A DNA stretch of 64,000 nucleotides from Evansella alkalicola (GCF_019042735.1 NZ_JAHQCR010000086.1:23681-87680); one strand, 5' to 3'. Numbered from the stretch's first letter, positions 1-8,793 are shown. Notes: a model not told the origin generated them from the letters alone. Numbers and translations are program-made.

Positions 1-239
1 TTATTGTTAGCCAATTTATTGGGAGAAAACTCTCTTTTTCCTATAAAAATAAAGTGAGTTTAACGATGACTACGTTGGCACGTAATTCACCAGTAGCTTT
101 GGCGCTGGCCATCACTGCCTTTCCAAATGAGCCCTTGATAGCCTTAGCTCTCGTCATCGGACCATTGTTGGAACTTCCCATTTTAATGGTTGTAGTGCAG
201 GTGTTATTGTGGAAAAAGAGAGTGGAAAAGTTACAATAA
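1..239 (+). CDS. ACR3/bile acid:Na+ symporter-family transporter, C-terminal fragment
   Basis: The reading frame is open from base 3 to the stop at 237-239, so only the C-terminal ~78 residues of a gene starting upstream are present. A GTG at 54 is internal, not a credible start. The visible part contains TTLARNSPVALALA and ALVIGPLLELPI, the Ala/Leu-rich last helices and conserved loop typical of the bile acid:sodium symporter / ACR3 arsenite exporter superfamily, ending in a short basic tail. The protein would be a polytopic inner-membrane carrier. The substrate (arsenite, bile acid or another organic anion) cannot be decided from this fragment. A terminator follows directly, so it ends its transcription unit. 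Confidence 0.7.
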   Translation, partial: IVSQFIGRKLSFSYKNKVSLTMTTLARNSPVALALAITAFPNEPLIALALVIGPLLELPILMVVVQVLLWKKRVEKLQ

Positions 240-240
240 A

Positions 241-275
241 AAAGGCGAACCGTCCGATCGGCTCGCCTTTCTAAA
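241..275 (+). terminator. Rho-independent terminator of the transporter
   Basis: The stem AAAGGCGAaCCG pairs with CGGcTCGCCTTT around a short loop, immediately after the stop codon. The T-run is weak. Confidence 0.7.
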
Positions 276-617
276 AACGTTCATAAAGCTGAACGTCATA
301 TTTATGATTCTTACTTTTTTACTGCCGCGGTAGATTTGCAATGCTCTTTGAAACTACTTAAATAATGAAAGCCCTACCTCTCTTTCATCCTTACGGCTCC
401 GAGACCGTGCCAGTGTAAATAAGGCCACTCAGAGTGAAATACAAATTGCCAAACTTAACTATCCTTTTATTGCAAAAACATGTTCGTTTTATATAGTCAA
501 TGTAATTATCATTCAAAGTAAAAACCAAATGCTGTGAAATGCACAACTATTAGTATAACACAAATAAAAAATAAAGCAAATATAGGTTATCATAAATAGC
601 TGGGGAGTGTACTTATA
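276..617. other. Gene-free stretch with nested hairpins, possible structured RNA
   Basis: I see no coding frame with a ribosome binding site here. Positions 367-390 form a perfect 7-bp hairpin (ATGAAAG...CTTTCAT). Positions 391-426 form a nested structure with CCTTA/TAAGG outer arms and ACGG/CCGT inner arms. The block is more G+C-rich than the AT-rich 480-600 flank, which probably carries the promoter of the downstream acetyltransferase. It matches no riboswitch consensus I could recall on either strand. Confidence 0.35.
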
Positions 618-1127
618 ATGTCAGAAGTAATGATAAAACAATTAGATGTATCAGATGCTACGGTATATTGGGATCTGCGTTTAGAGGGGTTCAAGACCAA
701 TCCCAAGGCATTTGCAAATACTTATGAAGAAGCGATAAAAAGGGAAAATCCAATTGATACAGCCAAAAAGCAATTAAGCAGTAAGAGCTCCTATACTTTT
801 GGGGCCTTTATAAATGGGGAACTAATGGGATCTGCTACATTAATGCTTAGTCAATATAAAAAAATGGCCCATAAAGGAGATATATTAGGAATGTATGTCT
901 CACCAAAGGCAAGGAAAGCAGGTGTCGGAAAGAAATTAGTTGAAGCTGTGATTGTCCAAGGAAAGAAATGTGGGTTAGAGCAGCTACGCTTAATGGTGGT
1001 ATCAGATAATGAGGCTGCAAAAGCTTTTTATAAAACGTTTGGATTTGAGACGTATGGAATAGAGAAAAACGCAATCAAATATGAAGGTGAATATTTTGAT
1101 GAAGATCTAATGGTGTTGTTTATATAA
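618..1127 (+). CDS. GNAT-family N-acetyltransferase
   Basis: A 169-residue single-domain GNAT protein, predicted to transfer an acetyl group from acetyl-CoA to an amine; the substrate is unknown. The central beta strand LGMYVSPKARKAGVGKKLVE contains the acetyl-CoA pyrophosphate-binding motif (R/Q-x-x-G-x-G/A as RKAGVGKKL), followed by the typical C-terminal N-E-A-A-K-A-F-Y-K-x-F-G-F segment at about residues 132-144. The start ATG has a GGGGAG ribosome binding site 11 bases upstream. It stands alone between a gene-free region and the catalase gene. There is no signal peptide, so it is cytosolic. Confidence 0.85.
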   Translation: MSEVMIKQLDVSDATVYWDLRLEGFKTNPKAFANTYEEAIKRENPIDTAKKQLSSKSSYTFGAFINGELMGSATLMLSQYKKMAHKGDILGMYVSPKARKAGVGKKLVEAVIVQGKKCGLEQLRLMVVSDNEAAKAFYKTFGFETYGIEKNAIKYEGEYFDEDLMVLFI

Positions 1128-1141
1128 ACGAGTACCTATTA

Positions 1142-1172
1142 TAAAAAATTCAACATCAAAGTTTAACTAAGA
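1142..1172. repeat. Solo end fragment of the 308-bp inverted-repeat element
   Basis: The stretch AAAAAATTCAACATC followed by AAGTTTAAC is nearly identical to the right end of the element at 11267-11574 (AAAAAATCAACATC...AAGTTTAAC). No partner arm is seen nearby, so this looks like a remnant of the same repeat family. Confidence 0.5.
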
Positions 1173-1247
1173 TAAAAAGTTGTAACAAAGACAACCTTTA
1201 GTGAATTAGCTGATATTGAGCAAATTTGTTAAAGGAGATGTTTGACT

Positions 1248-2105
1248 ATGTTTTATCACATAAAGGAACTTCAACATGAAGCAAGGCCTTCACGTCCAGA
1301 TCCAATCATGGCTAGACAGCTACAAGAAATCTTAGGTGGGCAATATGGTGAAATTTCTGTTGCCATGCAATACTTATTTCAAGGTTGGAACTTCAGAGGA
1401 AGTGACAAATATAGGGATTTATTAATGGATGTAGGTACAGAGGAGTTAGCTCATATTGAGATGCTTGCCACTATGATTTCAAGACTCTTGGACGGTGCAC
1501 CAGTAGGAGATCAAGAAAAGGCTGTGAAGGATCCAGCAGTTGGAGCGATCTTAGGTGGAATGAATCCACAGCATGCCATTGTATCCGGTTTAGGTGCGAT
1601 GCCAGCAGATTCAAATGGAAATCGCTGGACAGCTGACTATATTGGAGCAAGTGGCAATTTATTGGCTGATTTTAGAGCCAACTTAACAGCGGAATCACAA
1701 GGAAGACTACAGGCTGTACGTCTATATGAAGCTACATCTGACCCAGGTGTAAAAGATATGCTTTCATTTTTAATTGCTCGTGATACGATGCATCAAAACA
1801 TGTGGAAAGCTGCGATTGCTGAATTAGAAGCACAGGAAAATATTGTTGTACCAAGTACTTTCCCAAGAGAACTAGAGAAAAGTCAAGTTGCTTACGACTT
1901 CTATAATTTATCTGAAGGGGAAGAAAGCAGCAAGGGGAGATGGGCACACGGTAAGAGTATGGATGGCTTAAGCTCATTCAAATATTACTCCCAAGCGCCT
2001 GCATACGGAACAAAGCCTTCTTTGAAGCCTGCGCCTAAATATACTCATGATACGTTACCAAATATCAGGTCTGGATCTGACCACGAACCACCAAACAATG
2101 CCTAA
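1248..2105 (+). CDS. Manganese (non-haem) catalase
   Basis: A 285-residue dimanganese catalase, which disproportionates hydrogen peroxide in the cytosol. The four-helix ferritin-like core is recognisable from the metal-ligand segments GEISVAMQYLFQ (first Glu), EELAHIEMLA (Glu...His, about residues 65-74), the Glu in LTAESQGRLQAVRLYEA, and RDTMHQNMW (His, about residue 184). The length matches full-size Bacillus YdbD-type catalases, not the shorter coat protein CotJC. The Pro/Lys-rich C-terminal tail is also typical. I chose ATG 1248 over the in-frame TTG at 1242 because AAAGGAGATG lies at 1231-1240, which is correct spacing for 1248. A strong terminator follows, so it is probably monocistronic. 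Confidence 0.93.
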   Translation: MFYHIKELQHEARPSRPDPIMARQLQEILGGQYGEISVAMQYLFQGWNFRGSDKYRDLLMDVGTEELAHIEMLATMISRLLDGAPVGDQEKAVKDPAVGAILGGMNPQHAIVSGLGAMPADSNGNRWTADYIGASGNLLADFRANLTAESQGRLQAVRLYEATSDPGVKDMLSFLIARDTMHQNMWKAAIAELEAQENIVVPSTFPRELEKSQVAYDFYNLSEGEESSKGRWAHGKSMDGLSSFKYYSQAPAYGTKPSLKPAPKYTHDTLPNIRSGSDHEPPNNA

Positions 2106-2120
2106 TTAAATTTATATTAA

Positions 2121-2158
2121 AACATCCACCACTATGAGAATAGGGTGGATGTTTTTTT
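2121..2158 (+). terminator. Terminator of Mn catalase
   Basis: The perfect 9-bp stem ACATCCACC/GGTGGATGT is followed by seven T residues. Confidence 0.92.
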
Positions 2159-2217
2159 GGCAAAGTAAGAGAAGTGCTGTAGGAGGTTCTGTGAGTTTGT
2201 TGACTAAAAACCCTTAA

Positions 2218-2232
2218 TTATAATTATTATTA
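2218..2232. promoter_or_regulatory. Probable PerR box upstream of dps
   Basis: TTATAATTATTATTA matches the PerR consensus TTATAATNATTATAA at 14 of 15 positions. It lies about 100 bp before the dps start, next to a TTGACT -35-like element (2200-2205) and TATACT (2245-2250). PerR control of dps/mrgA by peroxide is established in Bacillus; its use here is inferred from the site. Confidence 0.7.
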
Positions 2233-2332
2233 TTTGATATCTAGTATACTTTGATATATAATATAATTAAAGAAAAGGAACACCAAACAACTAAAAATAA
2301 AATCATTATTAATAATTAAGGGGAGATTTTAA

Positions 2333-2776
2333 ATGAGTAAAGAAAATTTGATTAAAGATATGAACAAACAATTAGCAAACTGGAATGTTCTGAATACGAA
2401 GCTTCATCATTACCACTGGTATGTGAAAGGACCTGACTTTTTTACATTACATGAGAAGTTTGAAGAAATTTATAATGAAGCAGCAGGATACATTGATGAA
2501 ATTGCAGAGAGAATCTTAACGATTGGTGGGGAGCCTGTTTCAACTCTTCGTGACTACTTAAACTTGTCTACACTTGATGAAGCAACAGGTGGAGAGTCAG
2601 CGAATGATATGGTTGCGGCTTTATCACAAGACTTTACCAACCTTACAAGTGAACTTAATACTGTCATTGAGGTTGCAGAGGAAAGTAATGATCACCCAAC
2701 AGCAGATTTATTCATCGGAATAAAAGCATCTGTTGAAAAGCACAATTGGATGTTAAAAGCGTATTTAGGGAAATAA
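2333..2776 (+). CDS. dps: Dps/MrgA-family DNA-binding ferritin-like protein
   Basis: A 147-residue Dps protein. The family forms a 12-mer that oxidises Fe(II) with H2O2, stores the iron and can coat DNA. The intersubunit ferroxidase centre residues are visible: His in LHHYHWYVKG (about residues 25-34), then LHEKFEEIYNEAA and YIDEIAERI, with the conserved Asp/Glu pair. The length is typical, with no N- or C-terminal extension. GGGGAG precedes the ATG with good spacing. The upstream PerR-box-like site and the neighbouring Mn catalase suggest a peroxide-defence pair, although each gene has its own terminator. Confidence 0.93.
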   Translation: MSKENLIKDMNKQLANWNVLNTKLHHYHWYVKGPDFFTLHEKFEEIYNEAAGYIDEIAERILTIGGEPVSTLRDYLNLSTLDEATGGESANDMVAALSQDFTNLTSELNTVIEVAEESNDHPTADLFIGIKASVEKHNWMLKAYLGK

Positions 2777-2785
2777 TAGAGGTAT

Positions 2786-2829
2786 GAGGCTGGGCATTTA
2801 ATGATAAAACATTATTGCCCAGTCTTTTT
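2786..2829 (+). terminator. Terminator of dps
   Basis: The arms GGCTGGGCA and TGCCCAGTC (G-U wobble allowed) are followed by TTTTT. Confidence 0.85.
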
Positions 2830-2940
2830 AGTAACGGAGGTAAATTTGGCTTATCACCAAGTCCATGTACTCTTATACTTACTAGTAAAATAAGCAGAGA
2901 ATTACCGTTTAAAACCAATATTCACCAAATTTAGTGGCAA

Positions 2941-3076
2941 ATAAGGGGAATTTTTCCGCCTAAGCAAAGAAAATCCCCTCTTTTTAAATAGATTCGAGTT
3001 ATAAGTGGAATTTCTCCGGTTATATAGACTATTTTCCGTGTTATTTAATAAATAAGCGGAAATTCTACGTTTATTT
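2941..3076. repeat. Intergenic repeat family D, cluster 1
   Basis: Three degenerate units begin ATAAGGGGAA (2941), ATAAGTGGAA (3001) and ATAAGCGGAA (3052). Each carries a short dyad of the type ATAAGGGGAA...TTCCCCTTAT. The start-to-start spacings are 60 and 51 bp. The same family, with spacings 51, 61 and 51, recurs at 14560. The rest of the 2830-3275 gap is AT-rich and presumably carries the promoter of the next gene; I see no gene there. Confidence 0.6.
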
Positions 3077-3275
3077 ATTTGTTATCAATGGAAACTGTCG
3101 CTAACCAAAAAAGGCCAGGACGTTTATACCAGATGTTTCTTATAGGACCTTTACACATATCACAAAAGAAGCCCTTTCTTTTTAAACATAAAGATAGGAT
3201 AATAGTAAAATATTTAGAAAAAAGATATTTATTAATTTTTTACTATACTATTACCTTTATATGGGTGGGCTATAT

Positions 3276-5564
3276 ATGAAATTAAAGGGAAAAGTGATTG
3301 TCTTAAGTATTATAAGTGTGACTTCGTTACTGCTATTCCTATTTCTCCTTGTTAATCCCTTGCTATTAGAACGATATCGGGACTTAGAGGAAACGATAAT
3401 GGCCGAAAATGTTAAAAGAGTCGAAAATGCTTTTAATAATGAAATAAATCGGCTAAGTATGATTGTCAGGGATTATGCTGTTTGGGATGATACGTATGAG
3501 TTCATACAGGATAAAAATGAGGACTACATAAGAAGCAATTGGGTAGATGATACATTTCTGTCAAACCAGATTCACATGGTGCTGTACTTTGATGAAAATG
3601 AAGATTTGATATATGAAAAGGGACTAAATCTTAATGATGAAACGACGTTTGATATTGCTGATGAAATTGATAAGGAGGACTTAGTCAGTTTTTATGAAAC
3701 GAGAAAATCAGGGTTGATAGCAGGGAAAGAACACCCTATTATTTTGGCATCTCATCGGATCTATCCTAGCTTAAAGAATCAAACTTCAACTGGAATATTA
3801 ATCATGGGGATAATTGTTGATGATGCTTTGGTGGACCGCATCGCAGATAATGTGCAATTACCACTAGTTATAGAAGAACAAATAATACTAGATACAGAGT
3901 CGAGTAATGATTATAACATTCAAATATTAGACAAAGAAAAGGTTCAAGGATCAACGTATTTTACGTATGATAATAATCTAGGAAATATGGAATTGAGTTT
4001 TATCGTAGATAGAACAGTATATCAATCGGGGTCAGATATACTTACGTGGTTTTATATTTTTTATGGCATTATAAGTGTTATATTGACATTTTTTATTGTA
4101 GTTATTTTGGATAAGTACTTTATTGTCAGACTTAAGAATTTATCCAATGAAATTAAATATATACAAGAAACGAGAGATCTTAGGAAACGAATTGTCCCTA
4201 GGGGAAAAGATGAGGTTGGGACGCTAGAACATGGTTTTAACCAAATGCTAGACTCTTTAAAATTATCACAGCATGAAATACAGGAGTTAGCAATGAAGGA
4301 TAGTTTAACAGGACTTCCTAACCGAAGGCATTTCGTTGATCAACTAAACAAAATGTTAGAAGAAGATTCTCAACAGAAAGTAACTGTTATCTTTCTAGAC
4401 ATTGACTTATTTAAAAGAGTAAACGATACCCTCGGTCATTATTCCGGAGATAAATTGTTGCAGGAACTTTCCGCTCGTCTGAAAAGTTGTTTCGCAGATA
4501 ATAGTTTAGTTGGAAGATGGGGCGGAGATGAGTTTGTTATCGCCATGACTGTTGTTGATGAATCTGCTATAGATAAAAAGGCAGAGGAACTGTTGAAATC
4601 TATTTCTGACCCTGTAGAATTAGGTTCCTTTGTATTTGATATCACCATGAGCATGGGAATCAGTCAGTACCCTGAAGATGGAACGACAGGGGAATCATTA
4701 ATTCAAAATGCAGATATTGCTATGTATGAGGCGAAACGCTCAGGTAAGAGCCAATTTAAATATTATCGAGATATTAAGCAGTTATCTTACTTTCAGAACT
4801 ATGTAACTCTTGAAAGGGAATTGAAGCAGGCTTTGAAAAATAAAGAATTTGTTCTATATTACCAACCAATTTTTTCAGATGGTGGAAAAGTGATTAGTGG
4901 AGTGGAAGCATTAGTTCGTTGGATACATCCAGAGAAAGGCTTAATTCCACCCTTTGAGTTTATAACAGCTGCTGAGGAAATGGGAATCATGCCTGATATC
5001 GGAGATTGGGTATTAAATGAAGGACTACGCCAGCTTCATCAATGGCATACCTTAGGATATGACAAGCTTACTTTATCGATCAATGCCTCGAAAACACAAA
5101 TGATGGACGATAGGTTTTTCAAAGAGGTATCTGAAAAACTTAGGGAATATGATATTCGTCCTGACCGTTTAGGGATAGAGATTACAGAAAGTGATGTATG
5201 TGATTACTTAGATAAAATTACAGAATTTACTACAAAGCTAAAGCAATTAGGAGTTAAGATTTCACTTGATGACTTTGGTGTTGGACTTTCTTCCTTAAAT
5301 TATTTAAAAGAGATAAAAGTAACACAATTGAAAGTAGACCGCTCATTTATGAGAAGAATCCCAGAGGACCAATATGACTGTGCGCTTTTATCGGGAATAT
5401 GCACTTTATGTGAGAAATTAAATATTGAAGTAGTAACTGAAGGGGTAGAAACGAAACAACAATTTGAATATATAGCTAATCAAAACCATAAAATGCAAGG
5501 GTACTATTTTAGTCATCCAGTACTTCCAGACCAGTTGGAGGAACAGCTTCGCAGATTGAATTAA
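3276..5564 (+). CDS. CHASE4-HAMP-GGDEF-EAL membrane cyclic-di-GMP enzyme
   Basis: A 762-residue bifunctional c-di-GMP protein. Order: N-terminal TM (about residues 5-27); extracellular CHASE4-type sensor with YAVWDDTYEF and NWVDDTF; second TM (about 255-280); HAMP linker; GGDEF domain with an intact RWGGDEFVIAM; EAL domain with VEALVRWIHPEKG, INASKTQM, IEITESD, DDFGVGLSSL, KVDRSFM and TEGVET. The diguanylate cyclase signature and all main EAL catalytic residues are present, so both activities are possible. I see no RxxD inhibitory site just before GGDEF. ATG 3276 is preferred to the ATG at 3261 because GGTGGG precedes it at suitable distance. The signal bound by CHASE4 is unknown. Confidence 0.92.
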   Translation: MKLKGKVIVLSIISVTSLLLFLFLLVNPLLLERYRDLEETIMAENVKRVENAFNNEINRLSMIVRDYAVWDDTYEFIQDKNEDYIRSNWVDDTFLSNQIHMVLYFDENEDLIYEKGLNLNDETTFDIADEIDKEDLVSFYETRKSGLIAGKEHPIILASHRIYPSLKNQTSTGILIMGIIVDDALVDRIADNVQLPLVIEEQIILDTESSNDYNIQILDKEKVQGSTYFTYDNNLGNMELSFIVDRTVYQSGSDILTWFYIFYGIISVILTFFIVVILDKYFIVRLKNLSNEIKYIQETRDLRKRIVPRGKDEVGTLEHGFNQMLDSLKLSQHEIQELAMKDSLTGLPNRRHFVDQLNKMLEEDSQQKVTVIFLDIDLFKRVNDTLGHYSGDKLLQELSARLKSCFADNSLVGRWGGDEFVIAMTVVDESAIDKKAEELLKSISDPVELGSFVFDITMSMGISQYPEDGTTGESLIQNADIAMYEAKRSGKSQFKYYRDIKQLSYFQNYVTLERELKQALKNKEFVLYYQPIFSDGGKVISGVEALVRWIHPEKGLIPPFEFITAAEEMGIMPDIGDWVLNEGLRQLHQWHTLGYDKLTLSINASKTQMMDDRFFKEVSEKLREYDIRPDRLGIEITESDVCDYLDKITEFTTKLKQLGVKISLDDFGVGLSSLNYLKEIKVTQLKVDRSFMRRIPEDQYDCALLSGICTLCEKLNIEVVTEGVETKQQFEYIANQNHKMQGYYFSHPVLPDQLEEQLRRLN

Positions 5565-5699
5565 GTATACTTTACCAGTTTGGAGCAACATTATTAAATT
5601 AATCCTATAGAAATAGTAAGAAATGATTCACATCTTTCTCCTATGCCTTTATAATGAATATAACAAATGTAATTCGATCGTTCGGTGGAGGTGGGAAGG

Positions 5700-6032
5700 A
5701 TGAAGAAAAGAATTCTTATTTCGGTGATTGGAGTTGCGTTGGTCTCTATCTTTTTTATTGTATCCTTCGTTTCTGCTACACCAACAGAGTATGTGTATGC
5801 GGAGCAATTTGCAAAGGAATTCATTGCAGATGAATATAGTTTACAAGAAGAAGAAATAGAAGTAGAGGTCATTCATTACTGGGAAGAAGAAGACAGGTTT
5901 GCACTTGGTTTGAAGCATGTATCTGAGAAGAAATTTGAAGTGGCACTTCGACTCGAAGAAGACTTGGATCTTGCCTTTATTTTAGATGTGACAGGTCTAT
6001 ATGATGAGTTTGGCTTAGCGTATTGTCATTGA
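5700..6032 (+). CDS. Small exported/membrane-anchored protein of unknown function
   Basis: A 110-residue protein that I do not recognise. It has a basic N-terminus and one hydrophobic segment (about residues 4-26, ILISVIGVALVSIFFIVSFV), ending at SATPTEYVYA, so it is either signal-anchored or cleaved. The rest is acidic (runs of Glu at about 47-55 and 60-65) with a predicted small alpha/beta domain. ATG 5700 is set by the strong site GGAGGTGGG at 5687-5695; upstream GTG codons in frame lie inside that site. It is followed by its own terminator and has no obvious operon partner. Confidence 0.7.
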   Translation: MKKRILISVIGVALVSIFFIVSFVSATPTEYVYAEQFAKEFIADEYSLQEEEIEVEVIHYWEEEDRFALGLKHVSEKKFEVALRLEEDLDLAFILDVTGLYDEFGLAYCH

Positions 6033-6070
6033 TATCATGAAATTAAATAAACGTTTAATTAATCTACGTG

Positions 6071-6109
6071 AAAAATGTGGGCTTCCAATTGGAGACCCAC
6101 ATTTTTTCT
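6071..6109 (+). terminator. Terminator of the small exported protein
   Basis: AAATGTGGGcTTCC pairs with GGAgaCCCACATTTTTT, a strong stem with a U-tract. It could also serve the small minus-strand gene at 6134-6268. Confidence 0.88.
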
Positions 6110-6133
6110 TGTGGTATTTTATGAATGAACTAA

Positions 6134-6268
6134 TTAGTTTAAAATGTTATTCCCATTTACAACTTCATCTTTGAGATTTAGTGCAGTAGCGACAAGAAAC
6201 AGTAGAGACCCACTGAAAAACAAAACTTTTATTAGTAAACTGAGGTTGTCCTCTTCTTTCATTTGCAT
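6134..6268 (-). CDS. Small single-TM protein, 44 residues
   Basis: A short frame reads MQMKEEDNLSLLIKVLFFSG and ends NGNNILN. It holds one hydrophobic segment (about residues 10-30) between an acidic N-terminus and a polar C-terminus. GGGAGTG lies five bases before the ATG, which is the main support. Convergent with the gene at 5700, it could use the hairpin at 6071-6109 as terminator. I do not recognise a family. The region 6269-6561 beyond it is AT-rich, with no further gene seen, and must hold promoters for this gene and for pgcA. Confidence 0.5.
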   Translation of the reverse strand: MQMKEEDNLSLLIKVLFFSGSLLFLVATALNLKDEVVNGNNILN

Positions 6269-6561
6269 CAAATCACTCCCATTTTAATGATCCATAAGAA
6301 GTTAGTACAGAGATAATTCATTGTCCATCACTTACATTTTATGAATGTATAAAGTGAGAGTGTTTGTCCCAGTAAAAAATTACAGGGAAAGCAAGTACCA
6401 TGCAGCGGGTTAAATTACACTCAGAATCTATACTTTTATGAAAAAACATATTCTCGTAGTTGCTATGGGAATCTTGAAAGATCGAATGGAAAAAATAATA
6501 AAAATATATTAATATTGTAAGAAGTGAATTAAATAATTGTCGAAGTGAAGGAGTGTTCCAG

Positions 6562-8301
6562 ATGTCCTGGAAAGAAGATTATAACAGGTGGATAAAATTT
6601 GAAAATCTAAATGTTGAATATAGAACTGAATTGGACAAGATGAGTGAAAATCAAGAGGCCCTTGAAGATGCCTTTTATAAGACATTAGAATTTGGGACTG
6701 GCGGTATGCGTGGAGAAATTGGTCCAGGTATTAACCGAATGAATATATATACTATTCGCAGAGCAACTAAAGGTTTAGCTGCACTGATCACAGAAAAGGG
6801 ACAAGCTGAGATGGATCGTGGCGTTGCTATTTCCTATGATAACCGCCATTTTTCTAGGGATTTCGCTATAGAAGCTGCAAAGGTTCTAGGAACAGATGGC
6901 ATTAAAGCCTATGTTTTTGAAGAACTAAGGCCAACACCACAGCTCTCATTCGCTGTTCGTCATTTAAATGCTACTGCAGGAATTATGATTACAGCAAGTC
7001 ACAATCCACCAGAATATAATGGTTTTAAAGTTTACGGAGATGATGGAGCCCAACTAGTAGGTCGTGACTCTGAGGCACTTCTAGACCTAGTGAATGCTGT
7101 GGAAGATGAATTACAAGTACCTGTGAAAGAAGAAGAGGAATTAGTAGAAGCAGGGTTATTAAATTTCGTTGGACAAGAGATGGATGAAGCGTATGGAAAA
7201 CAGCTCTTATCCGTAGTAAAGGATAATGACTTATTAAAAGCTTCTGGAGAAAAATTAAACATAGTTTTTACACCATTACATGGCGCATCGAAAAAGCCCC
7301 TAATGGAAAGTTTCAAAAACGCAGGTTTTTCGAATATCAGTCTTGTGGAAGAACAAGCAATGCCAGATCCTGATTTCAAAGGTGTTTCTTCTGCTAATCC
7401 AGAAGATCACATTGCTTTTGATCGAGCTATGGCTCAAGGAGAAGAGGTTGGAGCCGATATTTTAATTGCTTGTGATCCAGATGGGGATAGAGTTGGTATT
7501 GCAGCTAAATCATCAGAAGGTAAGTATCAAGTATTAACAGGGAACCAAACAGGTGCATTATTGCTTCATTACCTGTTCTCTACTCTAAAGAAAAAGAATA
7601 AACTCCCTAATGATGCAGTTATGATTCAGACTATCGTTACTTCGCCATTAGGGAAAGCAATCGCAGATTCTTTTGGTGTAGAAGCGATGGACGTTTTAAC
7701 AGGCTTTAAATTTATTGCTGAAAAAATTAGGGAGTTTGAAGCTACTGAGTCGAAAACTTTCTTATTTGGTTATGAAGAAAGCTATGGTTATTTAATTGAG
7801 CCTTTTGTAAGAGATAAAGATGCCATTCAAGCTGCTCTCCTTGCAGCGGAAGTAGCTCTTTACTATAAAACGGAAGGAAAAACTTTGTTCGAAGGCTTGA
7901 ACGAGTTGTATGAAACGTACGGTTACTTTTATGAAACTTTACGATCCTTTGTTTTTAAAGGAAAGCAAGGGGTAGAAGTAATGAGTTCAACTATGGAGGC
8001 ATTTCGAAGGGAATCATTGGAAGTTGAAGGCTTTAGTTTAATGCTTTCAGAGGACTACGCTACAGGAAAAGCCTATGATCATATTAGTAAAAAAGAACAA
8101 CCTATTGATCTCCCAAAATCAAATGTTCTGAAATATATGATGACAGATGGTTCTTGGGTTTGTTTACGCCCATCAGGAACTGAGCCAAAGCTGAAACTGT
8201 ATTTCGGTGTTAATGACAAGACGTCTGACAGTGCTCAGAAAAAGATGGAGAATCTCATTGAACCAGTTTTAAAGCAACTTGAAATTTTACAAAGTAAATA
8301 A
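6562..8301 (+). CDS. pgcA: Alpha-phosphoglucomutase / phosphomannomutase
   Basis: A 579-residue phosphohexomutase of the length of B. subtilis PgcA, interconverting glucose 1-phosphate and glucose 6-phosphate for UDP-glucose, teichoic acid glycosylation and glycolipid synthesis. The four signature loops are intact: phosphoserine loop MITASHNPPEYNG, metal loop CDPDGDRVGIA, sugar-binding loop GYEESYGYLI, and phosphate-binding loop RPSGTEPKLK near the C-terminus. ATG 6562 is preferred over GTG 6553 because AAGGAG at 6546-6551 is correctly spaced only for 6562. It is monocistronic, with a terminator immediately downstream. Confidence 0.95.
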   Translation: MSWKEDYNRWIKFENLNVEYRTELDKMSENQEALEDAFYKTLEFGTGGMRGEIGPGINRMNIYTIRRATKGLAALITEKGQAEMDRGVAISYDNRHFSRDFAIEAAKVLGTDGIKAYVFEELRPTPQLSFAVRHLNATAGIMITASHNPPEYNGFKVYGDDGAQLVGRDSEALLDLVNAVEDELQVPVKEEEELVEAGLLNFVGQEMDEAYGKQLLSVVKDNDLLKASGEKLNIVFTPLHGASKKPLMESFKNAGFSNISLVEEQAMPDPDFKGVSSANPEDHIAFDRAMAQGEEVGADILIACDPDGDRVGIAAKSSEGKYQVLTGNQTGALLLHYLFSTLKKKNKLPNDAVMIQTIVTSPLGKAIADSFGVEAMDVLTGFKFIAEKIREFEATESKTFLFGYEESYGYLIEPFVRDKDAIQAALLAAEVALYYKTEGKTLFEGLNELYETYGYFYETLRSFVFKGKQGVEVMSSTMEAFRRESLEVEGFSLMLSEDYATGKAYDHISKKEQPIDLPKSNVLKYMMTDGSWVCLRPSGTEPKLKLYFGVNDKTSDSAQKKMENLIEPVLKQLEILQSK

Positions 8302-8316
8302 AGTAGCTTGCATGAT

Positions 8317-8362
8317 AAGGGATGATTTTCGGTGTAAAAAGCCGTTAATCATCCTTTTTTTT
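8317..8362 (+). terminator. Terminator of pgcA
   Basis: GGATGATT pairs with AATCATCC across a ~20-base loop, followed by eight T residues. Confidence 0.88.
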
Positions 8363-8430
8363 CGTTGTAAAAACCAAGACGGGTGTGCTTTCTCCATATT
8401 ATTTTTCCAAATCTAGTCTCCTCCCTATCC

Positions 8431-8456
8431 ACTCTATTCATGTTAAGCATACGCTA
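8431..8456 (+). promoter_or_regulatory. Candidate sigma-K promoter for the coat genes
   Basis: CATACGCTA at 8448-8456 fits the sigma-K -10 consensus CATANNNTA. An AC dinucleotide at 8431-8432 lies about 15 bp upstream, as in the short -35 element. It is placed 32 bp before a CotW-like gene, as expected for late mother-cell expression. Confidence 0.55.
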
Positions 8457-8487
8457 ATGTAGTGTGACATTGTAAGGAGGGATACCA

Positions 8488-8793
8488 GTGGGTAACCAAG
8501 ATAAATTGATGGATGTTTTTATTGACCGTCTATTCAGGAAACACAATATCTCTGATGACAATATCGAATTATCAGAAGACGAAAGAGAACGTATGCGAGG
8601 AATTGTGGAAAACATTCAAGGTGAAGTTGAACAGTTTTTAGAGAATACAGAAAAAAAGGTCACAGAAGACGATATGCCAGCAGGCCTCAATACAACAAAT
8701 GAATACACAGAAGATGCAGTAGAGAGTTTTCAAGAGGATAATAGTCCACTAACAAAGCCGAAAGTCTACTTGCAAAATAAGAAAAAGAAATAA
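8488..8793 (+). CDS. CotW-like spore coat protein
   Basis: A 101-residue charged protein starting with GTG behind AAGGAGGG. The central segment VFIDRLFRKHNISDDNIE and the following acidic helix and Lys-rich C-terminus (KNKKKK type) resemble B. subtilis CotW as I remember it (NIFSKHGVTKDKM... plus a Lys-rich end). The neighbouring gene is cotX and a sigma-K-like -10 lies upstream, supporting a role in the insoluble outer coat/crust. It is predicted alpha-helical, with no signal peptide. The homology is from memory, not from a search. Confidence 0.6.
   Translation: MGNQDKLMDVFIDRLFRKHNISDDNIELSEDERERMRGIVENIQGEVEQFLENTEKKVTEDDMPAGLNTTNEYTEDAVESFQEDNSPLTKPKVYLQNKKKK

Noticed and set aside
276..617. 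c-di-GMP, TPP, FMN or M-box riboswitch in the first gap
   Set aside because: Conserved core sequences of these classes are absent on both strands; left as an unassigned structure.
3079..3279. 66-residue frame before the GGDEF gene
   Set aside because: No ribosome binding site, AT-rich, overlaps the start of the real gene.
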